Assembly: GCA_006386115.1 (NCBI GenBank)
Contig: VFIW01000090.1
Coordinates: 62,001 to 126,000 of the forward strand
From: Globisporangium splendens
Lineage: Eukaryota; Oomycota; Peronosporomycetes; Pythiales; Pythiaceae
DNA: 64,000 nt
Direction: 5' to 3'
Below the pieces are notes generated by a model. The model saw only the letters and a list, made by a program, of their open reading frames with translations. It did no database searches and was not told where the DNA came from. The translations under genes were made by a program, and so were the position numbers. Positions 44,237 through 57,400 of this stretch are shown here, piece by piece. Position 1 is the stretch's first letter; every line of letters starts with the position of its first letter.

Positions 44237-47200
44237 ATGGACCCTTCGGTAGTGCCGCGGGATGTTATCTTTGTGGATTTCCGCTGCTTGATGTATCGTT
44301 GCCATGTGAACCTCAGTGGGTGGAATGCGTCAGATGCGAGTCTGCAGCTGCTACGGAACGGAACGTTCGAGACACTCACGCTTGACGATTGCAGTCGCGT
44401 CACAACCCGCGGCTTCAAGTGCAGTATTGACGGCAGAGTTGCAGCGAACATGAAAGCGATCAGTCTACAGCGCTGCCAAGCATTGAACGCCACGGTCATT
44501 GAAACCTTTCCGGCTGCTTTAATTGAAGTAAACCTCTCGTACTGCGAGTGGGGAGACGATCACGCACTTCGAGCGTTGGCCAAGCATTGTCGTCTGCTTA
44601 CAAAAGTATCGCTGTGTCATTGCAAGGGTGTGACCGACTATGGCATCGCTGCATTCCCAGATTCGTCGACGAAGCCTGCGCTGACGAACATCGATATCAG
44701 TCATTGCACGAAAATCACGGATGTCGGCATCCTGGCGTTGCTCACGAAGGCGTTGAAGTTGAAGGCGCTCGTGGCAGCAGGACTGACCATGGTGGAAGGA
44801 CTGAACATGCATGGCCTTGTGCGAACAAGCAACAGTCTGGAGAGTCTTGATTTCTCCAGCAACTCCAGGATGCAGTTTATGACGACGGTGCATCTAATTC
44901 GTGTCTACGCGAACGTGAAGCTGACAGATTTGAGCCTGAGCAACTGCGCACAAGTCACGGATGCTACGTTGGTGGCCTTGGGAAGATATTGCCCCAATCT
45001 GTGCACATTGAGGATTGCGTCGTGTCCCATGGTGTCGGATCGTGGAGTTCAGCGGCTGGTCGAGTTTATCCCAGGAGACAGCGAAGACGCGGCTGATTTC
45101 ATGGAGAATGAGAGCGCCGCACCATGATGCGTGAAACTCCAGACACTGGACCTCACGGGGTGTTTCCAGCTCACGGGTGTGGCATTGTCATCGATCGGAC
45201 GGAAATGCTCGAGCCTCCAGGTGCTCTTGATCGACGGTGTAAGACGGCTCACGGTGCTTGGTTTGCGCGTCATTACGGAACACTGTGTGCAACTTCACAC
45301 GCTTTCCTGGAGCGGCATCCTCGTTCGAAGTAGCATGACTGCGGACGGTGTGTGCTCTGGTTTCTTCTCCATCCCTTGCTTGGATCATGCGACACTCGGT
45401 TCACTCGTGCATGCGCATAGTTTACGAAAGCTTCACATTGGGAACACCAAGTGCGACGTTGAAGCATTGTGCACTTTGTTGGCTCGCATCGGACCTCAAC
45501 TCGTCGATCTCGATGTCACGTCTATTGCAGCCGATCCAGTCTGTCAGGTTATTGGTGCATCGTGTGTCAACTTGCAAGTCCTGCGGCTGAGTCGGAGTCG
45601 ATATTTCTCGGAAGCCAGCTTTCTACACGTTGCTAGAGGATGTTCCAAGCTTCGGACCCTTGAACTATAAAGTTGTGAGCAGATTCGCGATCTCGCAGTG
45701 GTGACCCTGAGTGAGAATTGCTCTCTTTTAGAGCGGCTGGTGCTGGCGAATGACTGGCAAATCACCGATACGAGCATTGAGCTCTTAGGTCAGCGCTGTT
45801 CCCAGCTTCTTACTTTGAACGTCCGCCACTGCCCCGAGGTCTCATTGCGTGTATTGCAGCGACTAGGCATCCAAAACAACTGCGTGGACGTTTTTGTCAA
45901 TGGCCTCACACCAAAGCATGCAAACATCATCCGATTTTTGCGAAAGTTCAATACAAAGAAAGAAGCCGCGTGCCGAATCACGCGCTGGTTGAAACAGCGA
46001 CTATATGACCAATACTATGCCAAAAACGCGTTAGAGCAAGCACCGAAATGCATCAAGCGTCGGAAACGGTGCGCAATTCGCGTCCAACGATAGTTTCGCA
46101 GGTATTACAAGCTCAAACAGCAACGTCTGCTTATTGAGAGAGCAAAGCTGGAGCGCGACGAACAAATACAGAAAGGCTGGAATTCAGTTCGAGACTACTG
46201 CGTTATCTGTTGTCAATGTCGATCTTTCTTACGCCGATGGCTTGCTGCAAGACGGCTTCGAATCCTCCAAGAAGCTGAACGGGTCAAGTTTGTACGAGAT
46301 CAGGCTGCCATCAGCATTCAGGAAGTCATCCGTGGCTTCTTGGGACGGCGAAAAGCGAAAGCTGCAAAAGCCGCGGCTACTTTACTGCATAAAAAGTGTG
46401 TACACTCTGCGACGACAATACAGCGTGTTGTGCGAGGCTACTGGTCTCGTAAATCCATGGTCGCGCACCGAAAGAAACGGGAGGTAGCTGTGTACAGTAT
46501 GATTGTACAGTTGCAGATTCTGGAACTGGCATCGTTGCGGATCCAATGCATCGTCCGGGGCTTTCTTGGTCGGCGACGAAGCAAGAATCGCGCCATTTAT
46601 CTCGCGAAACTCAAAATCTTGCGTGAGCGATCTGCTTTGAAGATCCAAAGAAGTTACCGAGCTCACATGGCACGTGTCCAGCTTGGTTGGAAACGAGACG
46701 CGGGTGTGATCATCGCACTGAACATGCAAGCTTTCTATCGTGGGTACATCGGACGTCTTCGATTTCGCATCATGCTTGCAGAATCGATGCAGACGTGGTA
46801 CATGAGGGACGCCAGCGCGCGATCGATCCAACACTTCTTCCGTAGCATTGTGTACGCGGTATCAAGATTTCTGTCCATGAAGCTGACGAAATTACTTATC
46901 GACGCGAAGGCTACTCGCAACTCTTTCCGAAGCTCCAAGATGATTCCACCACCGTTCCACCGATGCATCTTTGGTTCAAAACTGCGCTTCGAGAGGATGG
47001 GAAGGCCGCGATCTCGAATATCAAATATGCAGCGAGTTCACGCGAGACAGATCTTTTCGCCAAAAGATTCACGCACCTGAAGCAAGACATCAACCGCAAC
47101 GGTTTATTTGGAAAACACAAGTACATCTGGGTGAGCCACGCACCATCAAATGTGCAAACCATGAGCGAAATCATCGATCTTGCACTTACGTGTGGAGATT

Positions 47201-50200
47201 TAAGTGACAAAAACGATGCTCGTTTGTGGCTACCACCACATCGAGGGTTCGAGTTGGTGCCGGGGAATCTGAATGAGAAGAGTGTGAAGGCTGGTGTTTT
47301 TCTTTGGGTTCGACGTCGACGTCTCATCTCGGCCCATGATTTGGTGGACCCGCATATTGATCAGGCGTTGACTTCGCCTCGGTCGAAGTCTTCCCTGCGA
47401 CTGCATATCGACGGCCTCGAGGAACATGTGCGCAAAATGCTTCGCCGCAATTGTCCACTCGACCAAGACGGTGCGCTAAACTTTGGTCGCCTGTTCGATG
47501 GGTTTGACACGAAAAAGACTCGGAGAATCTCGAAACAAGTGGCACTTGTGGGCATCGAGTCCTTTGGCATTAAAATGGTCAAGAAGGTGCGTTCTTCTGC
47601 TGTGCTCATTTACATTTTCGCGGACGATGATTAAGCACAGTTGACCTCGGTTGTGGTGGTCTGTGTTTGTGATGTGAGGATAGGACTTTGCGCTGGTGTG
47701 GAAGCGAATGAATCCTTTTTCAAAAAAGCAGATCGATACGTTGATGTTTGCGCAATTCTTGGGGCTGAACGATTCGGAGATGTACGTTTTCTTCTCTCAT
47801 TCTCGTTTTGATTTCGATAAGGATGTTTTCGATTGATATGCAATTTTGTTTCGGAATAGTGACGATGTTGTCAACACGCTACAGCGAAGTATGACAACGC
47901 GATCTGGGTACAGCGCGCCGAATTACCGCTTGATCTTCCAATCCTACAATTCGCTCAACGATGGGAAATTGAGTCGCTCGGATTTTCAACGCATCTTTGC
48001 AACCAATCAGCTCAATTTCACCAACTCGGAGCTCAGCAAAGTCATGCAGCGCTTTGATGTCAACAAGGACGGCGTGGTCGATTACACCAATTTCTTGCGA
48101 TACGTGACTGGGATCTGTGATGCGTCTCCGTGCATCGCTGGCCGCATTTTTGACGCGGCCGAAGAAATTCGAGCATGGGCGACTGAAAAACAAAACAAAA
48201 AGATGGCAAAGGACGGGAACATTGATTCGACTGCTGCGTGGAAATGCTTGAAGCTCAAACACGGACTCCTTGAAACCGCGTCCCTCGATCACATCCTCCG
48301 GCAGCGAAATGCTCGACTTGACTCGGAAAAACTCCAATTGCTTAAAGTGCTGATGGCTCTAGCGACCAATGGAGAAGTCAATCAAGCTGCCTTCCATGCG
48401 TTTGTGAACCATTTTCCAAAGAAGATGTAAGCTTTTGTTTCTTCTGCTATACTGGCATCTTGCCTGGGCAATGATAGGATGTTGCATATATTGACCGCTG
48501 TGATGCTGTAATTGCTTTTTGTGCAGCGCGACCATGGTATACGACCTCAAGAAGGTCATCGGCCCTGTTCCGCAAGAAAACAAGCCCGACGTCATATTTG
48601 ATCGACTGAACGTCGAAGACAATGGGAAGCTCTCACTCGTCAGCTTTGTGAAGCAAATGAATGCGTTGGCAATGGAGAAAAACGCGAGCGTGACCGACTT
48701 GAAGGATTTTGTTTACGTCGTCTAATGGACAGGTGCAAACTGTGGGGGCGATGGCGCTGTACTCATCGACCGCTTTGTAGCAACAATTCGAGAAAACCAA
48801 GAACGAAGAAACATGAAAAATGAGTTCGTCACACATCACGACAGCCCACAGTTTCTGGAAGGCGTGCAATTGCTTCGCGATGAGATCAAAAAGTGTGCAA
48901 AGACCCTTGATGGGAAGTTCAACTTTCTTATCCCGTTTCGACAATTTGATAAAGACAGCAGCGGGGGAATCATGCTGTCCGAGTTTGAAGCCGCGATCCG
49001 CGAGTTTGGTGTCGACAAGTATTTGAGTGACCAGGAAATCAAGAGTCTCGTGCGGCGCTTTGACCCCAATTCATCTGGCGCGATTGACTATGACGAATTT
49101 CTTCGTTTCAATCTTGCCGAGTCAACATCGTCGTCTCGCAAATTGTGTATTTCGCCCGCTATGGACCCTGCTGTGCATCATATCCTGGAAGATATCGTCA
49201 TCCATGAGCGTCTGTCATCGGCCAGTGCTGTAGCCTTTTGCAGCTCGCTGAAACGCATGTTTGGTACCATCGACAAAGAGACAACGGGATTTGTGCCAAA
49301 CGAGAGGTTTGTACAGACGCTACGCGATATGGGGATTACCGTTCCCAAGGCCGAGATGGATATCTTGGTGCACGCTTTTGCTGGAGAGGGCAATGACAAC
49401 GCTGGCGAAGTTCACTACTTGCATTTCTGTGATCTGTTACTTGAGGTTTGCGCGCAGGAAGATGATGGGAGCCTTAGCCGATCTGGTGGTCCACCGGCCA
49501 CGGAGCTGTTGGATCTTTTGATGAAATTGCACAATGAGTTTCAAGACGTGAAACGGAAGACGCAGCAGGCTGGCTACGCGGATTTCGATTTCTATCGGGC
49601 ATTCGGCATTGACAAATATATCAAGCAATCGTTGTTTATCTCAGCGGAAGAGTTCAAGGAAGTGCTGTGGGCGGCAGGTATCCGGCATCCATATTTGCGA
49701 GAAGAGCTCGAAGCACCAAACCAGAGTCGGCAAATGTGAATGTGCCGCCGTCACTGGCACTCTCTCCTGCGCTTGCTGAGAGGATCTATCGATGCTTTTT
49801 GAATGCAGCACAAAAGAACATTAGCGGCAGGAAACTGCTCGAAAAGTGTGATGCCACTAAAACGGGAGCCGTGACACTGCTCGAGTTCCAGACCGTGCTT
49901 TGCTTGATGGGATGCACTTTACGGGAAGGCGAGGTCGATGAAATCAAGAAAGTGCTCGGCAACGACAAGAACTCTCAGATCAGCTACATCGCACTCGTTC
50001 AGCAAATCTCGAAACTGCAGCAACAAATGCAAAAGGCTGCTGCAACCGTTGTCGATCGAGGGGATAGGTACCGTCCCTCACCAACTGGCGACAAAGCTCC
50101 ATCAAAGCCGACTCCACCGCCTTTAAGTCATATGCCAAGCCATGCACCTGCAGTTGTGAAGTTTCCTCCGTCGAGATCGGAGCCAGTGACTCGCACTATG

Positions 50201-51213
50201 ATGGTCCGTGAGGACATGGTGCGTGCGGATTCGTTTCTACGTCCCTTTTTCGCCGATTTGTTGCACACCAGAAGCATTTCTCGCGAGGCAGTACTTCAAC
50301 ATTTCGAAGCTTACGATGGGAAGAGCTCTGGATTCGTGAGCACGGATGCATTCCACGCAGTGACGCGGAAACTCGACATTTGGCTCCCTGCGGATGTGTC
50401 CTCGATGGTGTCGACGCGATTCACGAGCTTTTCAGGCAACAAGTTCGATTACATCGACTTTTGCCAAGTGGTGACTCCGCAAACGCTCGACGCTGAGATC
50501 GCATCTCAAGCCAGACATCGAGCTTCTGCGTCGACACCAAGCTCATCATCGTCCGCAGCTCCCAAGCTTCCTCAGCCCTCGATGCAACCGGCAACGCAAG
50601 ACCCTCCAAAAGTTCCAGATGGAAGAGAATCTGTTGCAGCGCCTATTTTTCATCGAGAACAGTTTGCTCCGGACCATCCAGCCAAGTTTGAGGTACGACT
50701 TGGGGTTCCATGTCATAAGCGTCAACTCAGCATGTTGCGTTACTCAACCCGCTGCTTCTGCTTTTTGTACAGCGCTCGAGCGTATCGCTTCCCTCGCTTG
50801 ATAGTGACAGCAATTCGAAACCCGAGCAGCAACGGGTATCTGCTTCCGCCACAACTACGACAAGGAGCAGCAACGACGACACATCTTCGACAACTGGACG
50901 ATGGATGTGTCCGGTATGTGCGCATACCCAGACGCGGTCAACACCAGTGTGCGGGATTTGCGCAACGCAAAACCCTGCGTCGGTCGAATACGAGCTACTA
51001 CTTCAATGCTCGACGTGTGGCTTTCGAAACAAACCCAGTGCGTCCATGTGCGATCTCTGCAGTGTTCCGCTGCATGCGACGCATTCTTCCGGTCCCGAAC
51101 AACACTCATCTGGCCGATCAAGTGCATCGCCCTCAGCACGAGCACCTTCAGTCGCGATTCCGCAGCTGCAGCTCTCACCAAAGGTATCGTACGATGTAGG
51201 GTGGATTACTTGA
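44237..51213 (+). pseudogene. LRR-IQ-EF-hand-RanBP2-zinc-finger giant gene, broken by stops and frameshifts
   Basis: One continuous plus-strand coding signal. Order: AMN1/FBXL-like leucine-rich repeats (44237-45850; LTDLSLSNCAQVTDATLVAL), IQ calmodulin-binding motifs (46060-46860; IQRVVRGYWSRK, IQCIVRGFLGRR), and repeated EF-hand modules (47846-50480). Two EF loops have canonical ligands (DKDSSGGIMLSE, DPNSSGAIDYDE). Two RanBP2-type zinc fingers end the protein (WMCPVCAHTQ, CSTCGFRNKP; 50900-51080). Predicted introns are 47587-47683, 47782-47859, 48427-48527 and about 50694-50772. In-frame stops occur at 45125 (TGA), 45668 (TAA), 46091 (TAG) and 48723 (TAA), each inside otherwise perfect repeats, and the frame jumps near 46880 and 49700-49735. 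Upstream annotators might call several genes here. A Ca2+/calmodulin-responsive scaffold, possibly flagellar or cytoskeletal, is inferred. Confidence 0.75.
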
Positions 51214-51240
51214 AACTGATCATGACTACTAGTGCATTTC

Positions 51241-52162
51241 CTATGGGAGAACATGGTAGTTTTTGTATGTATTCAACGCAAAGTCAAAGTCGCACGCGGG
51301 GTACACGACGACGAACTTTTTCTTTTTCTGCACGATGAAATTGTACTTTGTGCGCTGGACCCACCAGATCTCGTAGTTGCCCGAGCAAATCGTGCGCGTA
51401 CGATCGCCGCGGAAGAAAAGCGGCAAGGTTGTCGTGCGGAAGCCACTCGGGTACTCGCCGAGTAGCCTCGTTTGGCTCAAGATGATCTTGCTGCCGGGTT
51501 CATGCACTTCAAGGAACGTGCCGCAGTGGTTGTCGAGTGCAAACGCGGCACCGAAGCACTGCGTGATGTACCCAGTTTGCATGTACCCGACGGCAACGCA
51601 GTTGGTCTTCTTGCGACCATCCCAACTGAAGCACGGCTCCAAAGCATTGATCGTGTCATTGTGATCCCAACAGGGAGGCATTGCCACCTTATCCATCGGC
51701 GCGAGTGCTCCGAGTCTTCCGACGCAACCGGAGTTGGTGTAGTTCTTGGTCACTTTGAGTCCGTCGGCATAGAGCTTCTTCGTGAGTCGGTATGGACCCA
51801 TTGTCGCGTCGTCCAAGTAGCAATCCGGGTCAAACATGGACGGGTGATCGCTCAAGCGACTCACAGTCGCGTCAAGTGGAGCCCCGGATTCGTCAAGAAG
51901 CGAGATCTTTTCCTTGGGCGAGAGCGCTGTCGTCGTGTACGCCTACGCACTCAAAGGTAACACGAAGTAGCAGTTAGCAGAGCTCGCGTGTATGAGATGC
52001 GACGCGTGAGCGACCGCGCGTTTTGCTCCTTACAGGTTCTCCAAAGCGGTCAGCGCAACAATCCGCCGAATGGCTGCGGCACGGATCCAGAATCAAGCCA
52101 ATCACGTACTGCGTCGGCTCCGTAGCATCATGGATGCAGTTCGCATGCGTCTTGGCATCTTG
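51241..52162 (-). CDS. Unknown protein, start not found
   Basis: No family recognised. Two exons are readable: one beginning near 52162 (QQDAKTHANCIHDATEPTQY ... DCCADRFGEP) and a second of about 236 codons ending at 51241 (AYTTTALSPKEKISLLDESG ... GYITQCFGAAFALDN ... RGDRTRTICSGNYEIWWV). The product is rich in Cys, Asp and aromatic residues and looks like a folded extracellular or lumenal domain, but no signal peptide is visible because the first exon is not identified. Upstream, an in-frame TGA precedes a usable acceptor, so a 5' exon may lie between 52163 and 52358 or be missing. Its 3' end abuts the LRR-IQ gene's 3' end. Confidence 0.55.
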
Positions 52163-52358
52163 CTGTTCACAAAATGATCACCATGAAAAGCCGCAATGAA
52201 CCAGAAACCCAATCTAACGCTTTCCAAGCATCCTAAAATAATGCTCTTTTTTTGTTCACAAATTCAATCTAACGCAAATAACCAACGCGTGGATCTATCC
52301 TCTTTGGCGTTCGATTAGGGGAGAACAACGCGCGAGAAAGAAAGAACGCAGCAGCACC
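52163..52358. other. Narrow divergent spacer with a direct repeat
   Basis: CAATCTAACGC occurs twice, near 52211 and 52264, and TTTGTGAACA-like words (as complement) also recur. It may be shared promoter elements of the flanking genes. Confidence 0.4.
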
Positions 52359-54408
52359 ATGGAGCTCGAGCACGCGGACGACGAGCTGTTGCTGGAGAAG
52401 CCCAGTCGCGTGGGCGGTAATGGCGTCAGCAACAATAGCGAGAGTGACGGGTACTTTGGGGGCGGCGGTCGGCGCATCGACTACAAGGACCGCGTGTTCG
52501 CGCTGGGCTTCGGCGCGAACGTTGCCGTCGTGGCGGCGATCGCGGTACGCTGTTAGTAAATGGCTGCGCGCAATCAGAATTTTCGAGTAAATCATTGCTT
52601 ATGTGTATATGTTGGTGTGTGAAGCTCTTTTGGGGACTCCCGAACGCATCCAGTATCTACTTTACCGTTCACAGAGACGGCCCGAGCGGTTCGTCGCATG
52701 GCTTCAACGTGTTCCTCATCCTGCTCTCGACGTCGTGCATTGGCGCCGGCGTGTCGGCGCTGTGGCTCTACGTGCTGCAGCACCACGCCGCGCAAGTCAT
52801 CACGTGGACGCTGAAGTCCAGTATCGTGGTCTGCATTGTCGCGGCGCTCGTGGCGTTCTATGACTCGGGTGTGGGCGGTCGCGCGATTGGGTTCATCAAC
52901 CTGTTTCTCGCGTTCACGGTCGCGACGTATTACGGCGCAGTGCGTCCATCCATCGCATTTGCCGCATCAAGTCTCACGACGGCATCGCGCATCCTGCAGG
53001 TATTCCCAGCGCTCGTGACGGCGTCGTACACGGCGTTGGTGGCACTTGGTGTGTGGACGCTGGTGTGGAGCATCGCGGTCGTCGGCATCTTGGCCAAAGC
53101 CGTCGACCACGTGCATCTCCACGACTCGAGCTCATTTGGGAACACGTGCTTCTTTTTCATCTTGCTCAGGTATGCGTGTGATATTGTCTGTATAGGCACT
53201 GGCTGCGTGTGTCTGACGCATTGCGCCGTGCAGTTTCCACTGGTTTGTTCAGGTGGCAAAGAACGTTGTGCACTGCGTCGCTGCTGGCGCGGTCGGCGAG
53301 TGGTGGTTTGGCTCTCACGACGCGAACACGATCCAGCGTTCGCAGACGCGCGCGCTCACGACGTCGCTCGGCTCCATTTGCTTCGGTTCGCTCGTCGTCG
53401 CGGCACTGAACGCGCTGGAGACCGTGCTGCTGTCGACGCAACGCCGCAAATCCAACAGCAGCGCGAACGCGTGCCTCGAGTGCCTCGTGAGCCTCGTCAA
53501 GCGCAACTTGCAGTACTTCAACAAGTTTGCGTTCTGCCAAGTGGCGCTGTACGGGAAAGACTTTCGCACGGCCGGTTCCGACACGATGCGGCTTTTCCGC
53601 GACCGCGGATGGAGCTTTCTGCTCAATGACAGTCTGATTGCCAGTGTGCTGGGCGTCGGGTGTCTCGTTGTTGGTACATTTTCTTTCGTTGTAGTATGGT
53701 TGTGCTTCATTCGCTGTAGATTATGCACGGTGGTGCTTACATCCTGTCTATTCCGGTGGAATTGTGATTGCATTGTGCGCTTCTAGGCATTCTCTCTGGC
53801 GTGGTCGGCTCGGCGTGGATGTTCTTGACGATGCAGTGCACGGCAGCGGAACTGAAGGATCATCCCACGCAGTGCGGTACGTGCACACTAGCGCAGCAGA
53901 GTCGACAGCTGCGTCGACGCAAGCAGCCTCTCTAACTATGTGCGTGAATGTGGTGTTGCTATGTTTTGAATCACAGAGACGTTCAACGTGGTGGTGCTAA
54001 CATTTGTCGCGTGTGCATCGATCGGCTACTCGATGTGCGCGATCGTGTCGTCCATTTTGGACTCGATCGTGTCAACGATCTTCGTCTGCTTCGCCGAGGT
54101 ACGTTGTCTGTCCATTCTTTATTTGAGAGGAAAGAGAGAAAAGGGAGAAGTCGAGAGACCAAGCAGTGGACTCGCATCGCTACCTCCATCCTCCTCTCTT
54201 TCTTCCATCCATCCCTTGAGGCAGGAGAACGCTGATCTGTGGACGAACGAGGACCTCACGTGCACCATCTCCTTTTTTGTGTTTACCTCCACTTTAATAG
54301 GACCCGGCGGCGCTGCAGCGCTCCAACCCACAGGAGTACGCGCGCCTCGTCGACGCGTGGGCACGCTTGAAACCAGACCTCCTCGCGTACCCCACCCATC
54401 AGGTGTAG
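52359..54408 (+). CDS. Choline-transporter-like protein (CTL/SLC44, Pns1-like)
   Basis: Multi-pass plasma-membrane or organellar protein of the SLC44 family. Exon 1 (52359-52544) gives an acidic N-terminus and TM1 (VFALGFGANVAVVAAIA); exon 2 starts at 52625. Exon 3 (after an AG|T junction) carries the family signature WFVQVAKNVVHCVAAGAVGE. Later exons supply QTRALTTSLGSICFGSLVVA, FCQVALYGKDF, LNDSLIASVLGVGCLVV and FVCFAEDPAALQ. The last join skips a 200-nt intron (54099-54300), whose interior open frame is not coding. The protein ends with AYPTHQV at the TAG 54406-54408. The substrate may be choline or another small solute; family members differ. Confidence 0.9.
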
Positions 54409-57400
54409 ATGAAGGAAGAGCTGTCGATAAGTACGCGCTGCATGCTGGGTTCTGTTTATTTTTTCTTCTTCTATTCTTTCAGGTGTAATAAGTTGACAAT
54501 TGCGGATGGCACAGTGTGGATGTTCCCATATGAAAGTGCACTCCATGGAATCTGTGAGCAGAGAGAATGGAGACGCACACTTGGCACACATCTCATGGTG
54601 TTGGCTCGTTCATAAATTCCAGTTGCTTCTGATGAGAAAAGAGGAGGGGCAATGAGAGCGAGAAGGTGAGTGCTTCTTTCTAGCGTTTTCGTCGCTATTG
54701 TAGCCTTTGATGGAGGGGAAACAGGAGGGAAACAACTCTGCCTGGACGAAGCTGGAAATCAGAGAATCGTTTCTTTGTCTACGGAGGTCTCAACCATGTC
54801 GGCGACTGGAGTAATGAGCGAAAGGGAGAGCGAGACGACGAAGACCACAAGAGGAGCACGCGAGTGTTACTTTTCGCTTCGTTTCACGGAAGTGGATCTT
54901 CCGGGTGTGGACGAAGGTGGATTTCCGCAACTCTTTTCTTTCCCTTGCGTGTCAAGAGCAGATCGTTTCGAGTGCACTTGCTTGTTGTGTGCGTCTGGTT
55001 CGGCCGTGAATGCGCATCCTTGGCTCTCGGATCTTTGCCAGAGCTCTGATTCCGCCTTGCGCGCAAAGCAAACCCGAAGCCACTCGTCTACACGACCGAG
55101 CCCACCGGCTGATCTCTTCTCTCTCCAAGAGCTCCCGTGTTGTCGAGAGAAAGCGCAGGTTGTTTTCATCATCACCAAGATCGGTTCACTGTCCCTTTTC
55201 TGTCAAAAGAGCTATTTGACAAGAAAAAAAGAAAATACCTGTTGTGACTTGATATAATTGGGACTATCAAATGATGCAGGTTATCATACAATCCAGGGAG
55301 ATATGTTGAAGCGAAAAGCTACAACTGCCTCTCGAGCCTGTCGAAGGGAGTCGATTGCCCACAGTTTGCGCGCTCATTGAGACCAAAAGGCATTAAGATT
55401 TAGGCTGCAGCGCCAACCGCATGGTGTGGCCATTCCTACTATCGAGTGTACTTAAGTACTTGCGTTGCGATCGGCGCAATATTGGCTCGTCAAAAGTGAA
55501 CCAACAAGAGTCGGAGGTGAGTGCCTGCACGCGAAAATATTCGCACGGCAGTGAATCTGGATTCTCAAGCGGCATGGATCGTCTGAACAAAGCGCAGCCT
55601 AAAAAGCTGCATGCGGCTGTTTGATGTCTCTCGAGCCAAAAGTTTGACGGCATCCGGCTTGCTGCGACGCTATTTTTCCTCATCCATGAACTGGGCTTTG
55701 GCAAAGATTGCGCTGCCGGTCGTTGGCATTTTCTGCCATCACGTAGCGTTTAGCTGCTTGTTTAACGACCATGCGCAATACGATCGCAAAACACGTGCCT
55801 GTCTATCGTTTGCAGCGCTCTTTGGCAGACTGACTATTTGGCGTTCGCATATGGTGTGTCTCTGCATATTCCGACCATTATGTCCGGTGTGCTGTTGGTT
55901 TATGGGGCTCTTCTCTCTTGCTCTCCACATGGTGATCAGCCCAAGTTAAACACACTGGCTACTGACTCAACTGAAGGCGGCAGTCGGTCCAATGTCGACA
56001 GGCAGGACGGCGATCTTTCGATGCGACCGTCGGGATATGTACAAATCCAGTCCATCGGCTGTTGACCATGAGCGTCCAGGATTTGCCGAGAGAGCGCAGT
56101 TCGCAAATCCAGTTTCGCTAGCACGAATGGCCTCTTCTGCCTTGTGGTGTGCACCCCAGTCCGCCCTCTGTGTTGTCACCATCAATGGGATTTCTCGACG
56201 GGCTGGGCTCACTTGGCTACTTTAGACGCGCAAATGGGAAGCAGCCTCGGTCTGCCCACCAGGTGGCAGCATATCTTTGAGATCTGGTGAGACTTGTGTT
56301 GGATCGCTTCGTCTGCTTCGTGCGAGGCGCTAAGTTCGTGTGACACTGGGAGTATCACCATCTCGTGTCAAAAGTGAGAGGGAAGCGACAGAGGCGAGAG
56401 CTGTTTTTGTGAGAGGGAACTGTCGAGTGTGGACGAACTCGGCTCATCCTCGAAATGCACGTCGGGTTCGGGCATGAGTGCAAGCAAAGTCTCGTGCAAT
56501 TCCCGTCCCTCCTTGTGAGGAGCTCAACCAAGTGCCACCGCCGCTCGAGTGACTTAAGTACGCACTCGGTTCTTTATTTTGTCGCTTTGGGGTGCCAGGT
56601 TGGGCTTGTGGACTCGCAACTTGCTGTTTATCTGCGTGCATCAAGCATGAGATCCATTGGAGATCCGAGTGGTCTCTTTTGCTACCTCGGAGTCTACATC
56701 ATGGCTATACTTTCCCCCATTCATTTGTGTGCTGGTTGCTGCAGAGAAAGCTGCGGCCAGCCAAAGCGGCACACCACACGCTTGCAGAGAGAGCCTTAAT
56801 GCTCGTGGGTAGATGCGCTCTGCAACGAACTCGAACGTGTCGACGAGCACAGGTCCGTCACACATGCATGTGGGCCAGTCACTTCGAGTTGAGCGAGAGG
56901 GGAGGGAGGGAGAGAGGAAGGAGGTCAAACGAGAACAGGCGAGTGCTACCTCTTGACCTTGGGCTTTCGCGGAAGTGGGCTCAAGAGGGAACCCTCGTCT
57001 GCAAACGAAGGCGAATATTTGCCTCCCCGCTCCATCACACGGGTGGAGGAGAATCGATCGCTTCGTCAAGTCTCGAGTGCAATCGAGTGTTGCGTGCGGC
57101 GCCATTTTTTCAGAACTGAATGCGCATTCACTCGTTCTTCAATCTTTCAGTCAAAGAAGGGGGAGGCTCTGATCCCGACAGCACTGCTGTGCAAACACAA
57201 CACGCTCGTCTACACGGCTGGGTCCCTCGATCCATGCCAAGAGCTCCGATGCCAAGAGCTCCGAGGTTCGTTGAGAGAACGGGTTGTTTTCTCATCGCCA
57301 AGGTCGGTTCGCAGTCTCGTTTCTGCTCCACAGAGTTGAGTTTCTGTCTTGACTTGATACGATTGGATATATCAGGTTGTGAAGGTTATTATGCAAGTAA

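Noticed and set aside
45125..48725. Alternative genetic code explaining the stops
   Set aside because: All three stop codons are used as normal terminators by neighbouring intact genes (for example fumarase TAA, choline-transporter TAG, GH3 TGA).
54231..54300. An extra exon in the choline-transporter-like gene (ENADLWTNEDLT)
   Set aside because: No splice phase links it to the next exon; skipping it gives FVCFAEDPAALQ, the usual family sequence.
54670..55257. A 195-codon open frame in the repeat region
   Set aside because: No recognisable domain, poor codon use, and its DNA recurs in diverged, non-open form near 56.9-57.4 kb.
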